From positions 9,706,001-9,770,000 of the forward strand of contig CP141135.1 in NCBI GenBank assembly GCA_035236585.1: a DNA stretch of 64,000 nucleotides. The letters are read 5' to 3'. Below the pieces are notes generated by a model that saw only the letters and a program-made list of their open reading frames with translations, was not told the origin of the DNA and did not search any database. Below, piece after piece: positions 48,801-60,800 of the stretch (position 1 is its first letter; the number at the start of each line of letters is the position of its first letter). The position numbers and the translations under genes were made by a program. Origin of the DNA: Warburgia ugandensis. Lineage: Eukaryota; Streptophyta; Magnoliopsida; Canellales; Canellaceae.

Positions 48801-51800
48801 GTTATATCCTTTTCACTGCCTTTTCTTCTTGATTTCTGATTCAAACACAAGATTTGAGACAACTGAGTTAAGGGCACCATTTGCAATCTTGTGTAGATGT
48901 ATGTGTTGGGTTTTGCCAATTGCTTAACCTGCTGAGGTTTTTCCATTCTTGTGCATCTGGGATCTTTCATCAAAAGCATGCATTCGCAGCATGACAAAAG
49001 AATGTCATATTCTTTGAGATTTCTGCCACTCGATGGGCTGAGAAAGAACCGGGCCATAAAGTTCATGGGACTGATTTGTTGGACTTTTATCTTTCTATTG
49101 GAGATTTTATATTGCAATTGCATGTAATATAGTATTTTTTATTTGTTATAGACCTCTCTACAGTCCATATAAGAGGGGCCTTCTTCGTACCTTTTGGGAG
49201 CGCAATCAAATCATAATTCAAATTCTAAGTTCTTCTATAAGAAAAGCCCTTTCCTTGCTACACTTTCTACTATTTTCTATATCTACCTATTTTTCTCCAT
49301 CTCATCTACCTACCTCTCTCTTGCATCTCTTGTTCTTTACATGCATGCAACTTTTGTGCTATTTCACTAGTTTTACTAAGGTATGTGCATTAGATCATAC
49401 TGCCATAAAGTTCAAAAGCAGTTGCCGCAATGATTTTGAAATTTCTGCATCTCAATGGTATGGAAATTTCACAATGCATTTATGCTTCTCTCTGTTCTTT
49501 TACACATCCTAGTTTTGATTAAAAGGAGAAAAAGAAAAGGATGTTTGAAGTTGCACCTGGACTTCTGTTTTTGTTTAGAGCTTGATCTCCAGGATTGTTG
49601 AACCTGGAACAAAAATAAACTTTTCAGATAGTATTTATGTGTCATCTGTGTTTCTAATTCATATTTATATTCTTTTGAGTTTGTTAGTCATTAGATCTTG
49701 GTAGTTGTGCCAGGCACTTCTTGCACCATTTAGCTATTCAAATATTCATTATTTTGCAGGTATCTCCCACTGCTTTGGGCTACTTTCACCTTCCCTCAGA
49801 GCCTTGGCATCTTGGGTGGAAAACCTGGGGCCTCAACTTATATTGTTGGAGTGCAAGATGACAAAGCCTTCTATTTGGACCCCCATGAAGTTCAATCGGT
49901 ATGGTATAATCCTGAATATGTTGCTTTCCTTTGCAGTCATCCATATGTACTGTTATGTCATAAAAAAATAACCCTAGAACTTTTATAGGCTTCAAACCTA
50001 GCAATTCTTGCCATATGACTTACTATAGATAGAAACTGCTGAGACTGTCATTTCTCAGACTCGGGAGTTTGTGGATGCCTCATAACTGAGTGGATCCATT
50101 AGATCATCTGCTCCCTCTTATTAGTTGCTGTGTATTTACTTGTACAAGGATCTTTTCCTTTTTTCCTTCTTTTATATATTACGCAAACTTGTCGCTCTAG
50201 TAAAGAATCAAATTTCTAGCTCTTGGATGCAAAATAATGTACATGTCTTTTGGAGGAAAAGGTGATTGTATTAAGAAATAGGGACCTAGGTGGACTCTAT
50301 ATGAAAAGGAAGAGAGATACATTGAAGCAAAATGCACCAGAAAGGCATGCAGGCCAACAGAAACAGATCAAAACAGAGGTCTATTTATGAATTATGTCTA
50401 AACTGTTGAGACCTTGGAAGTAGAGAGGAGGAACACATCTCTGCTCTATGAATAGTCTCTTTAGCTAATTTATTAGCTTCCCCATTTGCAGATCTTACCG
50501 CAAGATTGAATTGGATCATTGTCCAAGTAGATGCTTCCATTGCCTCATCGATTATATCAATGAATCTCCATTGTGACTTCTATGGGTTTTTCGGCTATGA
50601 AATAACACTTTTAAAACCTCCTTCGAGGATAAGCGGATTAGGAGACATATTTTTTCATAATAAAATGCTAAAATCTTGCACTGAGGACATCCGCATCATT
50701 AGGATAGACCTCCAATCAAACCTGCAAATTCAGCAGTTATGGTCCCTTTTTTCTCTTATGATTCCACCCATTTGCACTGCTCCCAGGTTACCTTTTGTGG
50801 GACCATAAATGTTGATCCTTTTTTTCCAAGTAACAGAGCATTTTCTGTATTCATACCATTTTGATCACATGCTACTGCTTGGGGTCTTTGAGTTGAACCA
50901 ATTCTTTTGCATTTTGCCCTTTCTATGTTCAGCTCCACACTTCTTATTCTCATGTATGGTTTGGATATTCCAGTTCTGATGACTTCCTCTGGTAGGTTTG
51001 GCCTAGTGGCTAATGATCTTGTTGCAGGAGGTTGGTCTTTTGGAACCTTTTGATGCTATCTTTATGGTTAACTTGGTTGAAAGGAAATTGAGAGCCAAAA
51101 GCTGGATCTGGAGTAGAGTGAGGAGCTGTTAGTTTTAGTGGTTCAGTGCTAGAACCAACGCTGTGATATTCTAATACTGTACATAATGTACATGTATATG
51201 TTGTAAACACATGCATGTAGTCTTATCTTTCTACCCTCCCGCCAAAAAAAAAAGGAAGAAAAAAATGAAAAAGAAATTAAGAAGAATAATGTATGCATAT
51301 AAACATTAATGTATATGGAACAGCCATATTCTTGAGAGGAGGAAAAGAGTTCTTAAATGAATCTGCTATCAGCTTGCTGATAATGATTTTGGAGAGCACA
51401 TCCCAAAGTGGATAGATGCTGCATCTACAATGGGACAATCATATTTTCTCACTTTGGCTGATCAGAAAGTTTTTCCTGACTTTACGAGATAGTAGGATAT
51501 TGGCAATGATTTGGATGGAACTTGTTTGAAATGTGAAGATAGAAGCAAGAAAGATATCAAATGCTTCCCTTGGTTTGGCAGTCTTAAAACTTTTCTTTGA
51601 GGTAGTTAGCTTTGGAAATTTAAGCACGATGTAGCCACAATTTTTGCACTTTTGGATCTTGCAGTGGGGTTGTTGGCTTAGCTCCTTTTGTCTATTGGAG
51701 ACCAAAAGATTCCTTAAAGATCTCAGCCTTTGCAATCATTTCATGGGTTCTCTGGTAATCATTGAGATATGAAGGTCTGCATCATTGTTTCTTTGTGGTT

Positions 51801-54800
51801 ACTGAGTGCCTCTGTAGTCATGCAAAACAAAGTCAAATAGATCACCAGCCTGTTCACTGCTATATCAGCGAATTTACTTCATGTAACTCAAACCAAAAGA
51901 AACTAATTAGACAGATGGCCAGGTCTAGAAGAAGAACAGGGAATTCAACTTTCTAGTTTATACTTCAAAACTAAAGAATCAAATAATACCATGAGAAATT
52001 GAAAAGTGATCCATCGCCTTTCCCACGCTGTTGCTGCTTGCTTGGGTCAGTTGGACATATCACACAATTGACTTGTGCTGCTAATCCTTGAGATGCATTT
52101 CTTTGCAAAGAAGAACTCAATTATCACAGGGTTTGAACATCATTGCAGGACAAATGGGTCAACTTACAAGCTGATAGAACTCACAATTCCAGTAAGAATA
52201 GTAATGAATTTCTTATGGAAAAACTTAGTTGCAGAGATTCAATATACAACAAGCAGGCTGACAGATCCAGCTTTGCTTATTGTACATGTATGGGCATGCT
52301 TACAGAATTCTAGAAAAAATACAATTCTAGCTTTCGAGGAGCTAGAGCCTCCCAATTCCTTCCCCCCTTCCTTACTTCTTTTCTCCCTTTTTTCCCTCCT
52401 CTTCTGCCAGCTGTTTCTTTCCCTTCCAGTACCAGAATCCAGTCTTGTTTCTAAGTTCTGTTATTCTCTGTCAGAAGGTTCTCAATTCTGTTAAAATTCA
52501 GTAGATTATTTGTTCTTACTCTTTATTATGTAGAACTTACCAAATCTACCTTCCTTTGGCTCCTTTGACGTAACAATACCCCCCCAAGAATCCAGTCTTG
52601 TTTCTAAGTTCTGTTATTCTCTGTCAGAAGGTTCTCAATTCTGTTAAAATTCAGTAGATTATTTGTTCTTACTCTTTATTATGTAGAACTTACCAAATCT
52701 AAAGGTTGAAGTCAGGGAACTGGCTCTTAATGTCTTTCATTTGTTCCTAGGTATTGTCGTGTTCTGGAAGGTCTTGCCACTGTATAAGAAAATCTATTTG
52801 GCCAGTAGGAGACTGCCTAATGTCTTTGAGGTCTGCTGGGTATACTTTAAGTTCTAAATCTTCAGATAGGGCCCGTGGTATTGGTTGAGGTGTCAATATT
52901 GGTGCAGAAGCTGGCTTTAGCTGGAGACATGGAAGACTGGATGTAACTTAGCATGTTGTGGTAACTTCAACTTATAAGCTACCTGTCCAATCTTTTCTAG
53001 AATGGCATATGGTCCATAATATCAGGGCCGTAGCTTTTCATTGATTTGTGTTGACAGTGATTTGAGCTGATAAGGTTGAAATTTCAAGTAAATGTAATCT
53101 CCTAGTTGGAAAGTAAGAGGACGGCGATGTGCATCAGCTTGCCTTTTCATTCTAGTTTGAGCTTCCTCCAAATTCTGTTTCAATTTTGCTAGAATTGAAT
53201 CATGTGTAGCCACTTGTTGGTTAACTTACTCCACCTCAGATTCTCCCCAGTAAAGGTTATTAACATTGGCGGTTCTCTTCCATATAAAGCCTTGAAGGGA
53301 GTCATGCCGGCAGAGCTCTGATAAGTAGTATTATACCAATATTTTGCCCAACAGATCCATTTGGGCAGGACTTTGGTTTGTTGCCAATGAAACATTTCAA
53401 ATATGTTTCTAAACATCTATTTATTACCTCTGTTTGCCCATCATTTTGAGGATGATAGGCAGAACTCATCTTGAGGGATGTTTTTGCCTGCTTAAATAGT
53501 TCAACCCAGAAATGGCCGACGAAGACCTGGTCTCTATCTGATACAATGGACTAGGGATAACCATGCAGTCTAACAACTTCTTTGATAAAGATATGAGCTA
53601 CATCCTTGGCAGTGTAAGGGTGATTGAGGGGAATGGAGTGACTGAACTTGGTAAGGTGATCGACAACAACTAACAAGGTGTCAACTCCATGTGCCCTTAG
53701 CAAGCCATTGATAAAATTCATGGATAACTCACTTCAAACCAGTTTAGGAATGGGAAGAGGTTGAAAAGGACCTGCTGGTTTAGTAGTGGTATACTTGTTC
53801 CTTTGGCAAATATCACAAGTGGATATCAAATTCTGGATATCCTGGCGCATTCCTTTCCAATGAAGCACTTTGGATATGCGTTTATAAGTGCGTGTGAATC
53901 CTGAATGCCCCCCTCTTAGAGTGGAATGGAATTCTTGTAAGAGGGTTGCAATACAAGGCGAAGACTTTGGAGTAACTAGTCTTCCTTGAAATAGTAATAG
54001 ACCACGTTTGAGTGTATAACCGATGTGACTGTCTGGATTCACCAGAAGGTCTTGAATAATACTATGAATCTCAGTATCTTCTTGTATTTCCTCTACTAAT
54101 GAGTTCAAATTAGTACACCGAACCACTGATTGAGCAAGATGTTGTAATAATGTCCTTCTCATCTAAGGGTGGGGAATAAGGATCATTTGGGTCCTTATCC
54201 CTTGTGGTATTGTTCTCGTTGTTGAAAATGTGAGATTCCTGACGCCTAGACAAAGCATCAGCTACTCTATTCTCAGAACCTGGCTTGTACTTAATGATGG
54301 AGTCATACCCAACGAGTTTTGTTAGCCACTTCTGCTGATCTTTATTAAGCATATGTTGTTCCATTAAGAACTTGAGGCTTTTTTGGTCAGTATGGATGAT
54401 GAAACGTCGCGCCATAAGGTAATGTTGCCACTTGTGTACTACAAGAACTATGGCTATAAGCTCTCTTTCATCGACTGATTTGGATTGTGATCTAAGGGAG
54501 GGAGATTGACTAAAGAAAGCAACGGGCCTACCCTCCTGCATAAGGACAGCACCAATTCCTTTGCCCGATGCATCTATTTCCAGCACAAAGGTTTAGAGAA
54601 TTCTGGTATGGCCAAGACATGAGCTATTGTCATGACTCGTTTCAATGTCTCAAATGCATCTTAAGCTTCCTTAGTCCATATGAATCCATCCTTCTTAAGT
54701 AGTTTGGTTAAGGGAGCCGCAATGTCTCAAATACCCCGCAAGGCCCAAAAATCTTCAAAGTGCCTTGGCATCTTTAGGAATTGGCTAGGACAGCATACAT

Positions 54801-57800
54801 TCTACCTTGGAATTATCAACTTCTACCCCCTTTTTTAGATATAATATGTCCTAAGTACTCCAAAGAAGGTTGTGCAAATGAGCACTTCTTCTTGTTGGCA
54901 ATTAACTGGTGTTCTTCAAGTAATTGTAGGACAATGGTAATATGCTCCCAGTGTAGAGAAAGATTATTGCTATAAACCAAAATGTCATTAAAGAAAACAA
55001 GGACAAACTTGCGTAGATGTGGACAAAATACCTCATTCATGAGCGCCTAAAACGTAGCTGGTGCATTGGTTAAACCAAACGGCATAACTAAAAATTCATA
55101 GTGGCTCTCATGAGTTCGAAAAGCTGTCTTTGCTAGGTCCTCTTCCTTGATTCGAATTTGATAGTATCCTGATTTAAGGTCGAGTTTTGAAAAGATGATT
55201 GCTCCTCCCAGTTCATCTAGCAACTCATCTAAAGTGGGTATTGGAAACTTGTTAGGTATAGTCACCTTGTTTAGTGCTTGGTAATCTACACAAAATCTTC
55301 ATCCCCCATCATTCTTTTTGACCAGTAACATCGGGCTAGAAAAAGGGCTTTTGCTTGGTCGAATGATTCCTGAATTCAATAGTTTCTTAATGATTTTCTC
55401 AATTTCATCCTTCTATGAATGTGGATACCGATATGGCCTGTTATGTGGGGGTTGTGTTTCCTCTACCAGCCTAATGGCATGATCGTGAGTGCGAGCAACC
55501 GGCAGTTCTAAAGGCTGATAAAAAATATGTGAAAATTTCTGTCATAATCCTCATGATGTTGAGCCGGACTATCTTCCATACCATAGTACTCCACCATACA
55601 ACTGAAGGCAGCCCTAGGAACAACTCGAAGGATAGATTTGAAGGATACCGTAGAACAAGAGAAGGTTGGATCCCCTTTCAAGATGACTGGGCATCCTTCC
55701 ACACTGAACCTCATAGTTAGATCACGGAAATTTGCAAAGATCTCCCCTAGTGTTTCTAACCACGCTACTCCCAGGACCATATATGCTCTTCCCAGGTCGA
55801 ATGGGTGGAAATCTTGAACCACCATGATCCTTGACAGATTCAATCTTATCTACCTACAGATACCTTGGCCTCTAATATAGTGTCCATCCCCAACTTGTGC
55901 CCCAAATCTGTGTGATCGATCCACCGATAATTGGAGTTCGATGACTAATTGGTTGGAAACGAAGTTGTGGGAACCCCCACTACCAATCAGTACCACCACG
56001 GCCTTCTTCTTTACCAGACTCTTCACTTTCATTGTACTACCAGCTGTAAAACTTGAAATGGAATTTAGGGATAACTCTAAGGTTCGATTCTCCTTGTCCA
56101 TTTGATTGTCCATGTCTGTTGGAGTGTTTTCCCTCTCATCCTCTTTTTCGTTGGCAAGGAGCAGCACCTGTAGCTGCCTATTTTTACATCTATGCCCTGG
56201 ATGATACTTTTTATCACACTAGTAGAACAATCCTTTCAATTGCCGTTGTTGTAGCTCTGCAGTGGTAAGTATTCTTAGGTTTTCTCTTTTTCTAGCAAAA
56301 TCCTCACCTAGCTGTCTCTCCTGGTCGGTTTCCATATGGAAACCTTTGTTTCTGTCGATGTTGGGGACGACGATGGGCAATTGACAAAATTGCCCTTGCA
56401 GCCCTACCTCACTTCTAAGTGGGCGGGCCCGTATTTGGTCCAGGGCCAGGTTCTTCTCCTTGATCTTGTGGGCTAATTCCATGAGCCCAGACAGAGAAGC
56501 AGGCCTGAAAAGCTTAATCTTTGCCTTGATGTCGGGCTATAACCATTTAGGAAAGCTCCTCTTAGGACTTCATCGAAGACGTTGATTAGGTGGCCGGAGA
56601 GTAGCTCGAATGACCGGAGATACTCAGCGACACTTCCCGTTTGTCGTAGTGCAAGCAAGTTTTCGTAATCGTCGTCTAAGTGGGACGACCATAATCTTCA
56701 GAGCAGAGTTGACCAGAAAGACTCCCAAGATCAGAAGGGCGTGTGCGATTCCGACACAAGAACCAATGGAGGGCTTCTTTCTCTAAGCAAGTGGACGTTG
56801 CTGGAATCTTTTCATCTTCAATGATTCGATGAACATGGAAATAACGGTCGGCTTTGCACTACCATCCGTAGGGTTCTTGGCTGTCGAATACTAGTAGATC
56901 TAGTCTCTGGCCTTGAACATCTTGATGATGATGGCCCCCTGACAAGAAGGGATTTCTTTTGGTGTCGTCAGAGGTTTCCCCCACTTCTTGGTTCCGACGA
57001 CGATCTCTACCTTCTTCTGACAGATCCTTGTTCTTGATCCATTCACGTATTTCCACCAAATATTCCCTGAACACATTATCATTCGTTTGTAATCTTCCAA
57101 GATGATCCCTCACCTCTCCAATCTCACCTTTGACCCCTTCTATCTCTTTCTCCATGCTCTGTTCTCTCCATCTTGGTTCTAACCATTCCCAAGGCTTGAA
57201 TTGGCTCTGATACCACTTGATAGAACTCACAATCCCAGTAAGAATAGTAATGAATTTCTTATGAAAAAACTCAGTTATAGAGATTCAATATACAACAAGC
57301 AGGCTGACAGATCCAGCTTTGCTTATTTTACATGTATGGGTATGCTTACAGAATTCTAGTAAAAATACAATTCTAGCTTTCGGGGAGCTAGAGCCTCCCC
57401 CCCCCCCTCCCTTTTTCTGACAGCTGTTTCTTTCCCTTCTAGTAGCAGAATCCAGTCTTGTTTCTAAGTTCTGTTATTCTCTGTTAGAAGGTTCTCAATT
57501 CTGTTAAAATTCAGTAGATTATTTGTTCTTACTCATTCTTATTTAGAACTTACCAAATCTTCCTTCCTTTGGCTCCTTTAATGTAACACAAGCATTTCTT
57601 ATATATATCATATTATTTTTCAAAGACTTTGCTGGAAACTTTTAGGAATGAATGGTTCTAAATGTAATGTCATGTCATATTTTTTTGGTTAGAATATCAC
57701 ATTTTGATCAAGCATAAAGTTATAACCCCCAAAAATCAAGACGGACAAAGGAGAACAGCCAGGTGGTGGGCATTTGGGAAGGTCAGGCTGATCTGCTGTC

Positions 57801-60800
57801 TTCATTCAAGTGACTGTAGAAAGGAAGAATGGAAAAAAGTGAGAGGCTGGGGACAGGCAAAAGAATTAGGTCCCAACTCAACACCAAACAATTCTGAACT
57901 AATTAAATGTTTGTGTGAAAAATTTCTCGAATTGGTTTGCTGTATCGATAAAGGATATAAATTACAACTTGAAGTTTGAGCAAGCACGTGTCTCCAGATA
58001 CTCAATTGGCTGAACTGTTATGTATGAGATATGTTGTGGAAGTAAACTAAGATAGAGAAGATAAAGAGCAAATAAGGCTTTTATTAAGATTGCTAGTGAC
58101 ATATGACCGCTCATGGGAAAAAAAATGTTTTCAGTCTCTAGGTTGTCACAATTAGTTCTACACTTGAAGAAATGACTGAGGGTTTCAACCAAAGGATTAG
58201 TCATTTTAAGGATCCGTAAGGACTTTGTTTGGCCAAAGTTTAATGGGATGTAGGTGCAATCAAGAGGTGCTTGTTGGTTGGGTGTGGTTCTTATTGTTTG
58301 TTGTAAATAATTCTAGGCTTGGACAAAAGATCGAAGGTATCAGCCGAATGGATAGTCATTTAAGGATCAATAAAGGCTTTATTTGCGAAGGCAAGGGATA
58401 TGTAGGCGCAATCAAGTTGGGTTTGGCGGGCAGGCTTGTTTCTGAGTAAAGAGTCTCTTACGTGACACAATTTTAAGCTTAGTCGACTAGCACATGTTAA
58501 GAAGATCCTGACAAGCTTAGTGGACTAGCACTTGATAAGAAATCTAAAGAAGCTAAGGATTGTGCATACTAGGTGGGCCTTGAATTGTTCAAGGCTTCCG
58601 GAAGGAACTATATTCCTAGGTTGCTTACAATGTTGCTCAAATGTAGAGAGCTCATCATTTAGAGACAAACCATAGAATCTGGGAGCTGAAAATTTCCAGT
58701 GCAGTAGCATCTTTTTCAAAGCTTCTCCCTTGTATTTTTCTTGTGGCTTTTTCGGTTTCTCCTTGCACTCTGCACTAGGCTAGTTCACTTGATTAAGGTT
58801 GACAAAAGTGTACCATTGGGGTGTTGCACAAGTTCACATGGATGCATGGACAGGTTTCACAAGCTACCTTTCTTTAGTCATATGCTTTTTGGTTTTCATT
58901 TGTAATTTCCGATGAAGCCATAGGGTGTTAAAAAGGAGACCAGATTGTTCGAGGGATTGCAAATGATAAACATGATTATAAATTTTAGAGGCCGACTATG
59001 AGAATGGGAAGTTGTGCTACTTGAAAGACGGGAAATCCTGGCCCATAATGTGTCCAATAGAAGATTACCATCATTGGTTTAGATATTCTTTTTGACAATT
59101 TCTGTGTTGACCAAAATAGCCTTCTTCTTGGACTGCAATAAACTCTGAACCCAAACCCAATTTTGGCAACCCATGGAGGCATTTTTGTTTGGAGAAATTG
59201 ATTTGTGAGCAAGAAATCTCACCCTTTAGCTAAGATACTAATTCATAACGGCTAAGACATTTTCTCCCAAAAAACCTCCTTGTTTTCCTTCATTTTGCTC
59301 TATTTGGTCACTTTAGAAAGATGAGGGTATATGAGAATTTTAGCAATGATAATAGTGGTGGATATCTTCCTCGGTTGACCACGACTCCAAAGGTGGAGAT
59401 TGGAGCTGGACATATAGAGAAAGGAGAAAAGCCTTGGATTTAGGATTTTATGGGAAGATTGACAAGTTGAAAAGGGGTTAAAGGATGTCTAAGTATGACA
59501 TATGAAATCCTCTTTCATGTTCATTGTTTATGGATTGGAAATTTCAGAAGTGAAAAACCAAAATATGATTAAGATTAAATTTAAAAATTTAACCCCAACA
59601 ATAGACAGAACCTGTCTTCAAAGTGTTTCTCTAAATTTTACAAGTGTCTTAGGTGTATCTTTCTCTCACAACTTCTGCGAAGCCAATGTGTTACTCTTGT
59701 TTATAGCAAAATTTAGCATTGTGGTTGCCTGTTGGCACGTAGGAAAGGACAGTAACATTTAGTAGTCTGGTACATAGAAAAGGATAATAATAGAAATGCT
59801 ATAGGAATAGTGGTAGATAAAGAATTAAAGGATAAAGTTATAAACTTTAAAAGAACCAGTTATAGAATTATCTTTATAGAACTTGTTCTAGGAGAGAAGA
59901 CCATAAATGTTATAAGTATATACGCACCATAATTAGGGTTAGAAGATAGAATCAAGATACAGTTTTAGAAAGATATGGAAGGAATTAAACAAGAAATTCC
60001 CAATATAGAGGGGATATTTATAAGAGTCAATTTTAATGATCATGTAAGAAAAGAAAAGGAAGAATATGATAGGGTACATGGAGGGTATGATATTGGAGAA
60101 AGAAATGAGATGGGGGAAGCTATCCTCGATTTTGCTTTTTTATATAACCTAGCTATCAAAAGGGTAGCTTCGGTGCATGAAGCTCCTGCGTATGCAGCAT
60201 CCAGGGAAGGGGTAGACCACTAGGGTCTATAGTACACAGCCTTACCTTGCATTTTTGCATGAGGTTGTTTACCCGCCTTGCACCCATGACCTCAAGGTCA
60301 CACGACGAAAACTTTACAGTTGTGTCAGGGCTCTCCTTCACTAACCTTTAAAAAGAGGGATGAACACTCATTAACCTTTAAAAGTGTACCATATAAAAGC
60401 CATATAGACTTTATTCTACTTAAGAATACCAACCCGAAGATCATTGTGGAAGGATTGTAAGGTGATACCCATTCAGAGTCTAATCGTACAACATAGGTTA
60501 ATGGTTATGGATATCTATATTAAAATATGGAAGAAAGGAAATGAACTTAATAGATGTTAAAAAACTAAGGAGTAGAACTTAAAAGGAGAGAAGATAACAT
60601 CATTTATAAACAAGTTGATGAGAGAAGAAAATTGGAATAATGAAATTGAAGTAAACACCACGTAGATTAATATGGTTGAGTCCTTTAAGAAAATAGAAGG
60701 GGAGCCTTGGCGCAACGGTAAAAGTTGTTCATGTGACCTTGAGGTCATGGGTTCAAGGCGTGAAATCAACCTCTTGCAAAATGCAAGGTAAGGCTGCCTA

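Larger units (their letters stand above)
52172..57588 (-). mobile_element. Decayed Ty3/gypsy LTR retrotransposon, 5.4 kb
   Basis: A complete element by structure: LTRs at both ends starting TGATAGAACTCACAAT and ending TAACA, a perfect 5-bp target duplication CAAGC (52167-52171, 57589-57593), a tRNA-iMet primer site beside the right (5') LTR and a G-rich polypurine tract beside the left (3') LTR. Order on the minus strand is gag, protease, reverse transcriptase, RNase H, integrase, so Ty3/gypsy rather than copia. The short length and the worn C-terminal chromodomain-like section point to a chromovirus, with less certainty. Many stops and frameshifts. LTRs differ at about 5-6% of comparable positions by eye, mostly transitions. 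It is antisense within the ATG4 intron. Confidence 0.95.

Noticed and set aside
58985..59212. Minus-strand 75-codon open frame, and similar short frames between 57594 and 59763
   Set aside because: Short, with no recognisable family wording or splice context.
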